Shown piece after piece: positions 27,771 through 35,997 of a DNA stretch of 64,000 nucleotides; positions within the stretch are counted from its first letter, which is position 1, and the number at the start of each line of letters is the position of its first letter. Location: positions 1 to 64,000 of the forward strand of contig CANCXX010000009.1 in the NCBI GenBank assembly GCA_947381965.1, given 5' to 3'. A program made the position numbers and the translations under genes. The stretch is from an uncultured bacterium. GTDB taxonomy: Bacteria > Bacillota > Clostridia > Lachnospirales > Lachnospiraceae. Under the pieces are notes generated by a model that saw only the letters and a program-made list of their open reading frames with translations, made no database searches and was not told the DNA's origin.

Positions 27771-29153
27771 ATGAATATTTTTAATTTTGTGTACAACCTG
27801 TTATGGGGAGATCTCTTTACCATTTCTCTGCCTGGCGGAAGCCGACTTGGGCTTTCCCTGTTGGTGCTGATTCTGATACCTTCGGGAATTTATTTCACTT
27901 TGCGCACCAGGTTTCTGCCTTTCCGACTTTTTCCCGAAATGCTGAAAATTACCACCGAAAAAAAGAACCTTACCCAAAAGGGAACCATATCCGGCGTCCA
28001 GGCGCTTATCATCTCCACTGCCACACGGGTGGGAATGGGAAATCTGGTAGGTGTGGTTGCCGCCATTTCTGCCGGAGGCCCAGGCGCTGTTTTCTGGATG
28101 TGGGTCACCGCCCTGCTTGGATCTTCCACTGCTTTTGTGGAGGCTACGCTTGCACAGATTTATAAAGAAAAAGACCCGCTTTATGGCGGCTTCCGGGGAG
28201 GGCCTGCTTATTATATCCATCATCTGTTCCTAAAAAAAGACAGCAGACGCAAACATTCCATTATCGCCATCTTGTTTGCCATATCCGGCTTAATCTGCTG
28301 GTGCGGCATCAGCCAGGTGATTGGAAATTCCGTTTCTTCTGCCTTTACAAATGCTTTCCGGATCCCTCCCATATATACTACAATTGTTCTGGTGCTTGTG
28401 TCGGCGGTTATCGTTCTTCGCAAAAATGCCACAGTTAAGGTTCTGGACATTGTGGTTCCCATTATGGCCGGTTTTTACTTTTTGATTACCATATACATTA
28501 TTCTGAAAAATGCAGGACAGCTTCCTTCCGTTTTTCGTCAGATATTTTCGGAGGCCTTTGGACTGCGTCAGGCAGCTGCCGGCGGTTTTGGCGCTGTTAT
28601 CATGAATGGGGCTAAAAGAGGTTTGTTTTCCAATGAAGCCGGTTCAGGCTCCGCTCCCTGTGCCGCTGCCGCAGCAGATATCAGCCATCCGGCAAAGGAA
28701 GGCCTTTTACAGGCCTTTGGCGTTTTTATAGACACCATTGTCATATGCAGCTGTTCCGCAATGATTATGCTGCTAACCCCTGCCAGCCTTACAGAAGGAC
28801 TTCATGGCATGGACCTTCTGCAATCTGCCATGAACTATCATATGGGGACCTTTGGCGTAATATTTATTGCACTTATTCTGTGGCTGTTTAGTTTTTCCAC
28901 ATTTATCGGAATTTTGTTTTACGCCAGGTCAAATGTATCCTATCTGTTTGGTGACAACTGGCTGTCCCAGACCCTTTATAAACTACTGGCGCTGATTATG
29001 CTTTTTGTGGGCGGACTTGCCGCTTATACTTTTGTATGGGATTTGGGAGATATTGGCATTGGCCTGATGACAATTTTCAATATAGCAGCCCTGATTCCGC
29101 TCTCCCGTCAGGCGGTAAAATCACTGAAAGAATATGAAAGCCAAAAGAAATAG
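27771..29153 (+). CDS. Alanine/glycine:cation symporter (AGCS family)
   Basis: A 460-residue, roughly 11-helix transporter. It has the AGCS landmarks GDLFTISLPGG, GTISGVQALIISTATRVGMG with NLVGV, FRGGPAYYI, KRGLFSNEAGSGSAPCAAAA and the C-terminal FSTFIGILFYARSN. It imports alanine or glycine with sodium or protons. It is monocistronic, ends in a hairpin and is divergent from the hybrid kinase, which makes a regulatory link possible but unproven. Confidence 0.94.
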   Translation: MNIFNFVYNLLWGDLFTISLPGGSRLGLSLLVLILIPSGIYFTLRTRFLPFRLFPEMLKITTEKKNLTQKGTISGVQALIISTATRVGMGNLVGVVAAISAGGPGAVFWMWVTALLGSSTAFVEATLAQIYKEKDPLYGGFRGGPAYYIHHLFLKKDSRRKHSIIAILFAISGLICWCGISQVIGNSVSSAFTNAFRIPPIYTTIVLVLVSAVIVLRKNATVKVLDIVVPIMAGFYFLITIYIILKNAGQLPSVFRQIFSEAFGLRQAAAGGFGAVIMNGAKRGLFSNEAGSGSAPCAAAAADISHPAKEGLLQAFGVFIDTIVICSCSAMIMLLTPASLTEGLHGMDLLQSAMNYHMGTFGVIFIALILWLFSFSTFIGILFYARSNVSYLFGDNWLSQTLYKLLALIMLFVGGLAAYTFVWDLGDIGIGLMTIFNIAALIPLSRQAVKSLKEYESQKK

Positions 29154-29162
29154 CGGATTTTC

Positions 29163-29192
29163 CAGGCGCAGATTAGAAACTGTCTGCGCCTG
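29163..29192. terminator. Hairpin between convergent AGCS and glgB genes
   Basis: CAGGCGCAGA pairs perfectly with TCTGCGCCTG around a 10-base loop, just after the symporter stop and before the glgB stop. There is no long T tract, so termination efficiency is uncertain. Confidence 0.6.
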
Positions 29193-29196
29193 AATA

Positions 29197-30987
29197 TTAC
29201 GCTTCTGCTGCCAGATAATATCTGGCCTCATATGGATCCAGATGAAATACAAACTCCCCTTCTTTTTCCTTTAATTCCTTTATCTTCTGCCCCCCGTCTT
29301 CTCCATAAATCCCTTTTCCGGAAGAAATAAGCAGCTTTAGCTGTTTTACCCCTGGAATGAGAAGATGATAGTCCTTCTGTTCTTTGTCCGAAAAATTAAA
29401 TAAAGCTACAAGATGCTCTTTACTGCTAAACCGCTCAAAGGCATAAATACATTTTTCTTCCTGATGACAGTCCAGCCATTTAAAACCATCTGTATCATAA
29501 TCCTTCTCCCAAAGGGCTGAATGTTCCATATAAATATGATTTAAATCTGTAATAAAGTGATGAAATGACTGATGTACCGGATAATCCAGCAAATTCCAGT
29601 CCTGTTCCCTTTTCTCATCCCACTCCCGCAGCTGCCCAATTTCATTTCCCATAAAATTCAGCTTTTTACCGGTATGGGCATACATATACATATAAAAGGC
29701 CCGTGCCTGAGGAAACTTATCTTCATATTCCCCACTCATCTTCTGCATAATTGTTGCTTTTCCGTGGACCACTTCATCATGGGAAAGAGGAAGCAAAAAC
29801 CGATCGTCATAAAAATACATCATGGAAAAAGTAAGCTTATGATAATTATCACTGCGATAACAGGGTGCTGTCCTAAAGTAATTCAGCGTATCGTTCATCC
29901 ACCCCATATCCCACTTATAGTCAAACCCCAATCCGCCCTCTGAAACTGCCCTTGTCACACCTCCAAAAGCGGTGGAGTCCTCCGCTGCTAAAATAGCAGA
30001 AGGATGGCGCAGCTTTAATCCCTGATTCATCTCTCTCAAAAAAGACACTCCATTATAGTTCACTCCCCGTTCCGGCGCTCCCTGCCAGTAAATGGCACGG
30101 CTGATGGCGTCCATACGCAGACCATCCATATGAAACTCGCTTAACCAGTAATCTGCAGCCGACTGCAAAAAGCTTCTGACTTCTCCCCGTGAGTGCATAA
30201 AATTACAGCTCCCCCACTCGCTTACTCCCACCGCAGTATGGGGATATTCATACAACGCACTTCCATCATAATGCGCCAGCCCATAGCCATCCACCGCAAA
30301 ATGTACTGGTACGAAGTCCATAATCACACCTATCTTGTTTTGATGACAGGCATCCACAAAAGCCTTCAGCTGATTGTTCGTCCCATACCGTGAAGTGGGA
30401 CTAAAAAAACCAGTACTCTGATACCCCCAGGACTCATCGCAGGGGTATTCATTCAAAGGCATAATTTCCAGATAATTATACCCGTTTTCTAATAAATAAG
30501 GGATTAAAATCTCAGCCATTTCTTCATATGTATACCAGTCCTGTGGCATATCAGACGGTTTCCTGAAGGATCCAAAGTGAACCTCATAAATATTCAGAGG
30601 TTTATTCCGGCAGTCACTGCGCTGCTGCATCCATTTTTCATCCTGGAATTGGTATTCCCTTTTCCGCACCAAAGATGCAAAACCCGGCCTTAACTCCATG
30701 CCAAACCCATAAGGGTCGCAATGCTCCGTACAATTGCCGTTTCTGTCATAAATCCGGTATTTATACATCATCCCGCAGAGGGCTCCCTCCACATAGCACT
30801 CCCAGAAGTTTCCGTCATATACCTTTGCCATGTCCTGCTCCTGCCAGCTGTTAAACTCCCCAATCAGCGAAATCCGGGACGCACCTGGCGCAAAAGTGCG
30901 GAAAATCACCCCTCTTTCCGTTACATGTGCGCCAAGATATTCATAGGCGTCAAAAATTTTTCCAGTGTAAAACCCATAATAGTCCAT
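29197..30987 (-). CDS. glgB: 1,4-alpha-glucan branching enzyme
   Basis: A 596-residue GH13 branching enzyme, at the short end of the family. The N-terminal CBM48 domain (about 15-115) includes FRTFAPGASRISLIGEFNSW. The barrel holds NIYEVHFGSF, DFVPVHFAVDGYGL, catalytic Asp293 in LRMDAIS, Glu336 in AAEDSTAFGG, and the third acid in LSHDEVVHGK. It makes alpha-1,6 branches in glycogen. No glgACDP genes are adjacent, but the amylosucrase-like gene 6 kb away could supply linear glucan. GGAGG precedes ATG 30987. Confidence 0.95.
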   Translation of the reverse strand: MDYYGFYTGKIFDAYEYLGAHVTERGVIFRTFAPGASRISLIGEFNSWQEQDMAKVYDGNFWECYVEGALCGMMYKYRIYDRNGNCTEHCDPYGFGMELRPGFASLVRKREYQFQDEKWMQQRSDCRNKPLNIYEVHFGSFRKPSDMPQDWYTYEEMAEILIPYLLENGYNYLEIMPLNEYPCDESWGYQSTGFFSPTSRYGTNNQLKAFVDACHQNKIGVIMDFVPVHFAVDGYGLAHYDGSALYEYPHTAVGVSEWGSCNFMHSRGEVRSFLQSAADYWLSEFHMDGLRMDAISRAIYWQGAPERGVNYNGVSFLREMNQGLKLRHPSAILAAEDSTAFGGVTRAVSEGGLGFDYKWDMGWMNDTLNYFRTAPCYRSDNYHKLTFSMMYFYDDRFLLPLSHDEVVHGKATIMQKMSGEYEDKFPQARAFYMYMYAHTGKKLNFMGNEIGQLREWDEKREQDWNLLDYPVHQSFHHFITDLNHIYMEHSALWEKDYDTDGFKWLDCHQEEKCIYAFERFSSKEHLVALFNFSDKEQKDYHLLIPGVKQLKLLISSGKGIYGEDGGQKIKELKEKEGEFVFHLDPYEARYYLAAEA

Positions 30988-31186
30988 ACTCCTATTCCTC
31001 CTGATATTTACCGCAAGAGTATCTCGGAAAATAAATTCAGAAACTCTTAAAAATAGACAATAGTCGTTTATTTTGATACAATTATCTTACTTTCACAAAC
31101 AGAGAGTGTCCACCGACAATTTTTCAAATTAGGTGGAAAAACAACTTTTAACCCAAATTGTCGTTTTGAGGCATACAGAATCATAC

Positions 31187-31403
31187 TTAGGTAATTGCGA
31201 AACTTGTAAACTTGCTGAATATTCTGACAATCTATTCTGCGAAAAGCCTTATGCACCATGAAATCAAGACCATAGAAGACAGGAGGGACGCTGCCCGACT
31301 GTCTTCTGTCCTGCTGGGCTTGATGGAATGCACGGTGCAACAGGATTTGAGTGGAATATATTGTCAGAATATTCCCACAACTTCAAGTTTCGCAATTACC
31401 TAA
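31187..31403. mobile_element. 217-bp MITE with 9-bp target-site duplication
   Basis: The element begins TTAGGTAATTGCGAAACTTG and ends with the exact reverse complement of those 20 bases. A second matching block (GAATATTCTGACAAT) lies 30-45 bases in from each end, giving terminal repeats of about 50 bp. It is flanked by perfect direct repeats of GAATCATAC (31178-31186 and 31404-31412), the duplicated target. It carries no transposase. A central region contains an AAGACAGGAGGGACG-type segment with an internal inverted repeat against CTTCTGTCCTGC. It lies 27 bp before the TetR-type gene and may supply or block its promoter. Confidence 0.85.
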
Positions 31404-31429
31404 GAATCATACTCTGTGGGAGGTAATAA

Positions 31430-31963
31430 ATGGATATCAGAATAGAAAAAACAGAAAAGGCAATCAAAAATGCGTTTATTGAACTTCGTGCAAAGAAACC
31501 CCTGGAAAAAATTACGGTTAAAGAGCTTTGCCTGCTTGCGCATATCAATAAATCCACCTTTTACTCCCATTATGCCGACATCTACGCTTTGTCGGATGCA
31601 CTGGAGGCGGAAACGGTAGTTTCCATATTAAACAGCATTTCCCAGGCACAGGAATATTCCCCTGAAACCCTTGATATTTTTACCAGAGAACTGTGCCTTG
31701 CTTTTGCGTCTCATATTTCTTTGATAAATATTATATTTTCCGGTAAAGAGCAAAGCCGTCTTGCCATCCGTCTGGAAACAGAACTAAAGAAAATCATACT
31801 TCAAAAATACCCTGAATACAAAAACAGCATTGAAAAAAGCATTCTCCTGTCCTACTGCGTCCACGGCGCATATCATGCTTATTTAAACAACCAGTCGGCA
31901 GATTCTGGCACCCTGACCCGTGTGATTGAAAATATTGTTAAAACCTTACGTCCCCTGTACTAA
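31430..31963 (+). CDS. TetR/AcrR-family transcriptional regulator
   Basis: A 177-residue regulator. The N-terminal HTH reads TEKAIKNAFIELRAKKPLEK with ITVKELCLLAHINKSTFYSHY, a standard TetR DNA-binding domain of the AcrR_C7-like small type. The C-terminal ligand domain (about 70-177) is all-helical and unassignable. GGAGG lies just before the ATG, and the MITE ends 26 bp upstream, so the original promoter has been displaced. The stop codon overlaps a fragment of the second repeat family. Target genes are unknown; the ECF operon downstream has its own promoter. Confidence 0.88.
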   Translation: MDIRIEKTEKAIKNAFIELRAKKPLEKITVKELCLLAHINKSTFYSHYADIYALSDALEAETVVSILNSISQAQEYSPETLDIFTRELCLAFASHISLINIIFSGKEQSRLAIRLETELKKIILQKYPEYKNSIEKSILLSYCVHGAYHAYLNNQSADSGTLTRVIENIVKTLRPLY

Positions 31964-32003
31964 TACAGCATTGCTTCCTTCCTCCGCCTTGTCCTGACAC
32001 GTA
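31959..32003. repeat. Deletion derivative of the CTAGTACAGCATTGC element
   Basis: CTAATACAGCATTGC at the TetR-type stop codon is followed by CTCCGCCTTGTCCTGACAC, which matches an internal part of the complete element at 42228-42393 read in reverse. The intervening bases are missing, so this is a shortened copy. Confidence 0.55.
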
Positions 32004-32081
32004 ATTCTGGGACGCTTCGGGCCTAACGGAATGCTATACTGGAGCGTATTTGAAAACATATCCTGTTTTTAAATATTTTTA

Positions 32082-32110
32082 TTGTCAGAAAAATATCAAT
32101 ATGATATGAT
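32082..32110 (+). promoter_or_regulatory. Promoter of the ECF-coaX-coaBC operon
   Basis: TTGTCA (32082-32087) and TATGAT (32105-32110) with 17-bp spacing, 50 bp before the ECF S-component ATG. Confidence 0.7.
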
Positions 32111-32159
32111 TACACCGTATTGTATCTCATAAGAGAATAATAACAGGAGGAAATGTTCC

Positions 32160-32996
32160 ATGAAAAATGAAAAAACCTATGAACTTGTGCTGACAGCATT
32201 ATTCACCGCCATTATTATCATAATGGCTTTCACACCTCTGGGGTATATCCCATTAGTTGTCATTAATGCAACGATTATACATATCCCGGTTATCCTTGGA
32301 GCGCTATTTCTTGGACCGAAGAAAGGTGCATTTTTAGGATTTGTATTTGGATTAACAAGTTTTATCAACAACACCTTTAAGGCTGCCACTCCATCCGCAT
32401 TTGTATTTTCGCCTGTTTTGGCCGCAAATGTTGTTGGCGTCTCAGGTATTTTTAAAAGCCTTTATATCTGCTTTATACCAAGAATTTTAGTGGGCATCGT
32501 CCCTTACTTTGTCTATCTTCTGATCCGGAAGCTTTTGCGGAGCGAACAGAAGGTATGGCGTATTGTGGTAAATGTGGTAATATCCCTTATTTTATCTGTA
32601 TCCCTGAACGCATTTTTAAACCGTCTTCTGGCAGATAAGACAGACGCCTCTGCCACTGTTGGGCTTATTGTCGGCGCCGGGGCAGGCATCCTGCTGTTTA
32701 TTCTGCTGACCATTTTAGGACAGAAAAAGACATCTGCAAATCTTTCCCTGTCTTATGCAGGACTTGCAGGGGCTTTTACCAATACCCTGTTTGTTATGAG
32801 CGGTATTTTTATTTTATACAAAGACGCCTATGCAAACGCTCTTGGCATTGCAGGCGAAGCGGTATTTGACACAATTATGGGCATTATAACCTTTAACGGC
32901 ATTGTTGAGGCGGTAGTAGCTGCCATCATCACTTCCGGTGTCGGACTTGCCCTCACAAAAGTAAAACCTATCAGGGAGACTCAATTACGGAACTGA
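32160..32996 (+). CDS. ECF transporter S component, probably for pantothenate
   Basis: A 278-residue membrane protein with six or more helices and the S-component pattern: N-terminal ALFTAIIIIMAFTPLGYIPL, then HIPVILGALFLGPKKGAFLG with FVFG, and FIPRILVGIVPYF. S components bind a vitamin and dock on a shared EcfAA'T module encoded elsewhere. It sits 16 bp before coaX and in one operon with coaBC, so the expected cargo is pantothenate (or a related CoA precursor). This is context inference; the protein itself does not show the ligand. GGAGGAAAT precedes the ATG. Confidence 0.85.
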   Translation: MKNEKTYELVLTALFTAIIIIMAFTPLGYIPLVVINATIIHIPVILGALFLGPKKGAFLGFVFGLTSFINNTFKAATPSAFVFSPVLAANVVGVSGIFKSLYICFIPRILVGIVPYFVYLLIRKLLRSEQKVWRIVVNVVISLILSVSLNAFLNRLLADKTDASATVGLIVGAGAGILLFILLTILGQKKTSANLSLSYAGLAGAFTNTLFVMSGIFILYKDAYANALGIAGEAVFDTIMGIITFNGIVEAVVAAIITSGVGLALTKVKPIRETQLRN

Positions 32997-33012
32997 AATA
33001 AAGGAGAAAAAT

Positions 33013-33780
33013 ATGATTTTAGCCGTTGATATCGGAAATACAAATATTGTAATCGGTTGTATTGAACAGGAAAAAATTTATTTTGTGGAAAGAGTTTCCA
33101 CTAATATATCAAGTACGGAACTGGAATATGTGGTGGAGTTTAAGACTCTTCTGGATTTATACCAAATCCCGGTAAAGGAAATCACAGGCTGCATCATCGC
33201 TTCAGTGGTTCCTCCTCTTAACAATATTGTAAAATCCGCACTGGAAAAGCTGCTTCGCATTACTCCTTTGCTGGTTGGCCCTGGGGTAAAAACAGGGCTG
33301 AATATACTGATGGATAATCCGGGACAGGTAGGTTCTGACCTGATTGTCAATGCAGTGGCAGGCCTTAAATATTATGGCGCTCCTATTATCTTAATTGATA
33401 TGGGAACAGCCACCACTATCAGCGTAGTGGATGAAAATAAAAACTATATTGGCGGCATGATCCTGCCTGGTGTCAGGGTATCCTTAGAGTCTCTTGTCAA
33501 CCGAACCTCACAGCTTCCCAGAATCAGCCTGGAAGCTCCCAAAAAAATAATTGGAAAAAATACCATTGATTGTATGAAAAGCGGTATTGTTATGGGGCAG
33601 GCTTCCTGCATGGATGGTATGATTGAACGCATCTGGGAGGAACTGGGCTGTCAGGCGGCCGTAGTTGCCACCGGGGGACTGGCAGGCAGTATTGTTCCAT
33701 ACTGCAAGAAAAAAATTATCTGTGACAATGAACTGACTTTAAAAGGGTTAGGTATCATTTATAGAAAAAATATGGAATAG
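33013..33780 (+). CDS. coaX: Type III pantothenate kinase
   Basis: 255 residues of the ASKHA-fold CoaX type. The phosphate-1 motif is DIGNTNIVIG at the N-terminus, the catalytic Asp and phosphate-2 region are DMGTATTISVVDE, and GPGVKTGLNI plus GSDLIVNAVAGL form the pantothenate pocket. It phosphorylates pantothenate without CoA feedback and needs a monovalent cation. It is followed 14 bp later by coaBC, giving three consecutive steps (uptake, kinase, CoaBC) in one operon. Confidence 0.96.
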   Translation: MILAVDIGNTNIVIGCIEQEKIYFVERVSTNISSTELEYVVEFKTLLDLYQIPVKEITGCIIASVVPPLNNIVKSALEKLLRITPLLVGPGVKTGLNILMDNPGQVGSDLIVNAVAGLKYYGAPIILIDMGTATTISVVDENKNYIGGMILPGVRVSLESLVNRTSQLPRISLEAPKKIIGKNTIDCMKSGIVMGQASCMDGMIERIWEELGCQAAVVATGGLAGSIVPYCKKKIICDNELTLKGLGIIYRKNME

Positions 33781-33794
33781 ACCGGGAGAAACGT

Positions 33795-34982
33795 ATGCTT
33801 AAGCAAAAACATATCATACTTGGCATAACAGGCAGCATTGCTGCTTATAAAATTGCATCCCTTGCCAGTATGTTAAAAAAACAGGGAGCCCACATCACTG
33901 TCATAATGACCAAAAACGCCACAAATTTTATCAATCCGATTACCTTTGAAACATTGACCGGAAATAAATGTCTGCTTGACACCTTTGACCGAAATTTTCA
34001 ATTTAATGTTGAGCATGTTTCTCTGGCAAAACAAACAGACGTGGTTATGGTTGCCCCAGCTTCTGCAAACATAATAGCCAAGGCAGCCCACGGTCTGGCA
34101 GACGATATGCTGACCACTACCCTACTTGCCTGCCAGTGTCCCAAAATGATAGCTCCCGCCATGAATACACGGATGTTTCAAAATCCAATTGTACAGGATA
34201 ACATAAAAACATTGCAGCAATACGGCTGGGAAGTTATCACGCCTGCCACCGGATATCTTGCCTGCGGCGATACCGGAGAAGGCAAGATGCCTGAACCTGA
34301 ACTTTTAATGGAATACATTATAAAGGCTCTGTCTCCCAAGGATATGGAACATATTAACGTGCTGGTAACTGCAGGCCCTACCAGGGAACAAATTGACCCT
34401 GTACGGTTTATCAGTAATCATTCCACTGGAAAAATGGGCTACGCCATCGCAAGAGCTGCTATGCTCCGAGGGGCAAATGTAACGCTTGTTACCGGTAAAA
34501 CAAACCTTACACCGCCTGTTGGTGTAAAAACCATAGAAATCGCCTCTGCTTCAGACATGGCGGAGGCAGTAAAATCCTGCTCTGACAGTCAGAATATTAT
34601 CATTAAAGCTGCTGCTGTGGCGGATTACCGCCCTAAACACGCCGCCAATGAAAAAATGAAAAAGACAGATGGTGAATTAACGATAGAACTGGAACGTACA
34701 GAAGATATTTTGGGATTTCTGGGAAAGCATAAAAAAGAAGGCCAGTTTTTGTGCGGTTTTTCTATGGAGACAGAAAATATGATAGAAAATTCCCTCCGAA
34801 AACTGGAAAAAAAGAACCTGGATTTAATTGCTGCCAATAATTTGAAGCAAAAAGGCGCCGGTTTTGGTACTGACACCAACATTATTACTTTGTTATCCAG
34901 AGAAGAAACTATAGAGCTTCCAATCATGAGTAAGGAAGAGGCTGCTGACAAACTGCTTGACTATATTATGGATCACAGATAA
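33795..34982 (+). CDS. coaBC: Bifunctional phosphopantothenoylcysteine decarboxylase / phosphopantothenate-cysteine ligase
   Basis: 395 residues, normal for the fused enzyme. The N-terminal CoaC flavoprotein half has the ITGSIAAYK nucleotide loop, the catalytic His in EHVSLA, the MNTRM substrate motif and a CGDTGEGKMPEP loop with the acid Cys. The C-terminal CoaB half has the phrases VTAGPTREQIDPVRFISN, HSTGKMGYAIA, AAVADYRP and a K-rich CTP site. It converts 4'-phosphopantothenate and cysteine to 4'-phosphopantetheine. It is last in the operon, before a terminator. Confidence 0.97.
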   Translation: MLKQKHIILGITGSIAAYKIASLASMLKKQGAHITVIMTKNATNFINPITFETLTGNKCLLDTFDRNFQFNVEHVSLAKQTDVVMVAPASANIIAKAAHGLADDMLTTTLLACQCPKMIAPAMNTRMFQNPIVQDNIKTLQQYGWEVITPATGYLACGDTGEGKMPEPELLMEYIIKALSPKDMEHINVLVTAGPTREQIDPVRFISNHSTGKMGYAIARAAMLRGANVTLVTGKTNLTPPVGVKTIEIASASDMAEAVKSCSDSQNIIIKAAAVADYRPKHAANEKMKKTDGELTIELERTEDILGFLGKHKKEGQFLCGFSMETENMIENSLRKLEKKNLDLIAANNLKQKGAGFGTDTNIITLLSREETIELPIMSKEEAADKLLDYIMDHR

Positions 34983-35003
34983 TGTTTATATTTGAGCTAC
35001 AGC

Positions 35004-35037
35004 CCAAAAAGGTATCTTTTCAGATACCTTTTTTATT
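35004..35037. terminator. Bidirectional terminator after coaBC
   Basis: AAAAAGGTATCT pairs with AGATACCTTTTTT around a TTTC loop. It ends the coaBC operon and overlaps the last codons of the convergent hypothetical gene at 35020. Confidence 0.9.
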
Positions 35038-35574
35038 TGCGTTTTCCATCTGAAGCTCCGCGGCTTCCTTTACCTGCTCCATTGCTTCTTCCCTTATTTT
35101 CTCCGCCATCTCTTCCGTTTTTTCTGCTGCTTTGTCCAAAATTTCTGATAAAATGCCCCGCTCTCCTTCTGTTCCAAGGGCTTCGTCTATCAGCTCTTCT
35201 TTTTTCTCCTCCGGAGTCTTGGGCCTGGTTTTTTCCGCTGCTTTGGCATTCCGTTCTCCCTGCTCCAATGCTTCGTCCAGTATATGAAACATTTGCTCAT
35301 TATTATAAGAAGCCTTTACCGCGGCAATTTCATCCTCATAAGTATGATACATTTCCAGCTTATGGGCAATTTCATCAAGAGACTCACATTTCAAGGACTT
35401 AAGATTCTCTTTTTGTTTTTCCAAAAATGCAGTCTGACGCTCCGCCTTCTGCCGCCTTTGGGCCTTTTCTTTTGTTGCTTTTAATGGAGCGCCCTGACCG
35501 GAAAGCCGGTTTATGGCAATCGTACTCTTGGAGCTGTAACCTCCCGCGGATGTGTTAAATGACAATGTACTCAT
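35020..35574 (-). CDS. Hypothetical charged coiled-coil protein
   Basis: A 184-residue protein, very rich in Glu, Lys and Ala, with long helical stretches (EEMAEKIREEAMEQVKEAAE near the C-terminus). The N-terminus MSTLSFNTSAGGYSSKSTIA is Ser/Gly-rich with no signal peptide. I do not recognise the family, although the style is common in Lachnospiraceae. ATG 35574 (MSTLSF) follows GGGAGG and is preferred over the ATG at 35589. Its last codons form one arm of the shared terminator. Function unknown. Confidence 0.7.
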   Translation of the reverse strand: MSTLSFNTSAGGYSSKSTIAINRLSGQGAPLKATKEKAQRRQKAERQTAFLEKQKENLKSLKCESLDEIAHKLEMYHTYEDEIAAVKASYNNEQMFHILDEALEQGERNAKAAEKTRPKTPEEKKEELIDEALGTEGERGILSEILDKAAEKTEEMAEKIREEAMEQVKEAAELQMENANKKGI

Positions 35575-35615
35575 AAAAATTCCTCCCAATTAAAGATCTG
35601 TTTATCTATCGCCAA

Positions 35616-35650
35616 AGCGCGTTTGAAAAATGTTCCCATTTTCAAACGCT
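35616..35650. repeat. Short hairpin of the GCGTTTGAAAAA repeat family
   Basis: AGCGCGTTTGAAAAATG pairs with CATTTTCAAACGCT around a short loop. The same GTTTGAAAAAT arm closes the larger cruciform at 62899-62990, so this is a short relative. The rest of the 350-bp gap up to 35926 shows nothing else I can support. Confidence 0.55.
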
Positions 35651-35925
35651 CCCCCCCGCTGCAATCAGTGGGTTTTATATGTTATCGTAGATAAATATCT
35701 TAATCTTTACCTAATTGTCTTAAACAGCTTCAATAAAGTAACCAATTATGGCAAAGGACAAATTTTCTTATCGCTTTCTGTTTTTCCACAAAATTTGTCA
35801 GATGAACCATCTTTTTGTAACAGTTTAACTGGTCATTTTTAATTCTATTCTTTATCTTTTCAGCAATCATATCCTGTGAGATTGTATAAAAGTCATTATT
35901 CGTGCCAACATAGCGCCCCGGAAAC

Positions 35926-35964
35926 AAACATACCTGCTGTAAATTTGACACAGCAGGTATGTTT
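35926..35964. terminator. Terminator of the rhamnose operon
   Basis: AAACATACCTGCTGT pairs perfectly over 15 bp with ACAGCAGGTATGTTT. On the minus strand it follows the fucO stop at 35998 and is followed by a TTTG run. Confidence 0.85.
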
Positions 35965-35997
35965 TCCTTTAATTTTCAGTTTCCTGTATTTTTACTT

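Noticed and set aside
30721-31050. Plus-strand open frames opposite glgB and other long genes
   Set aside because: They are shadows of the real genes, with no ribosome sites and no recognisable domains.
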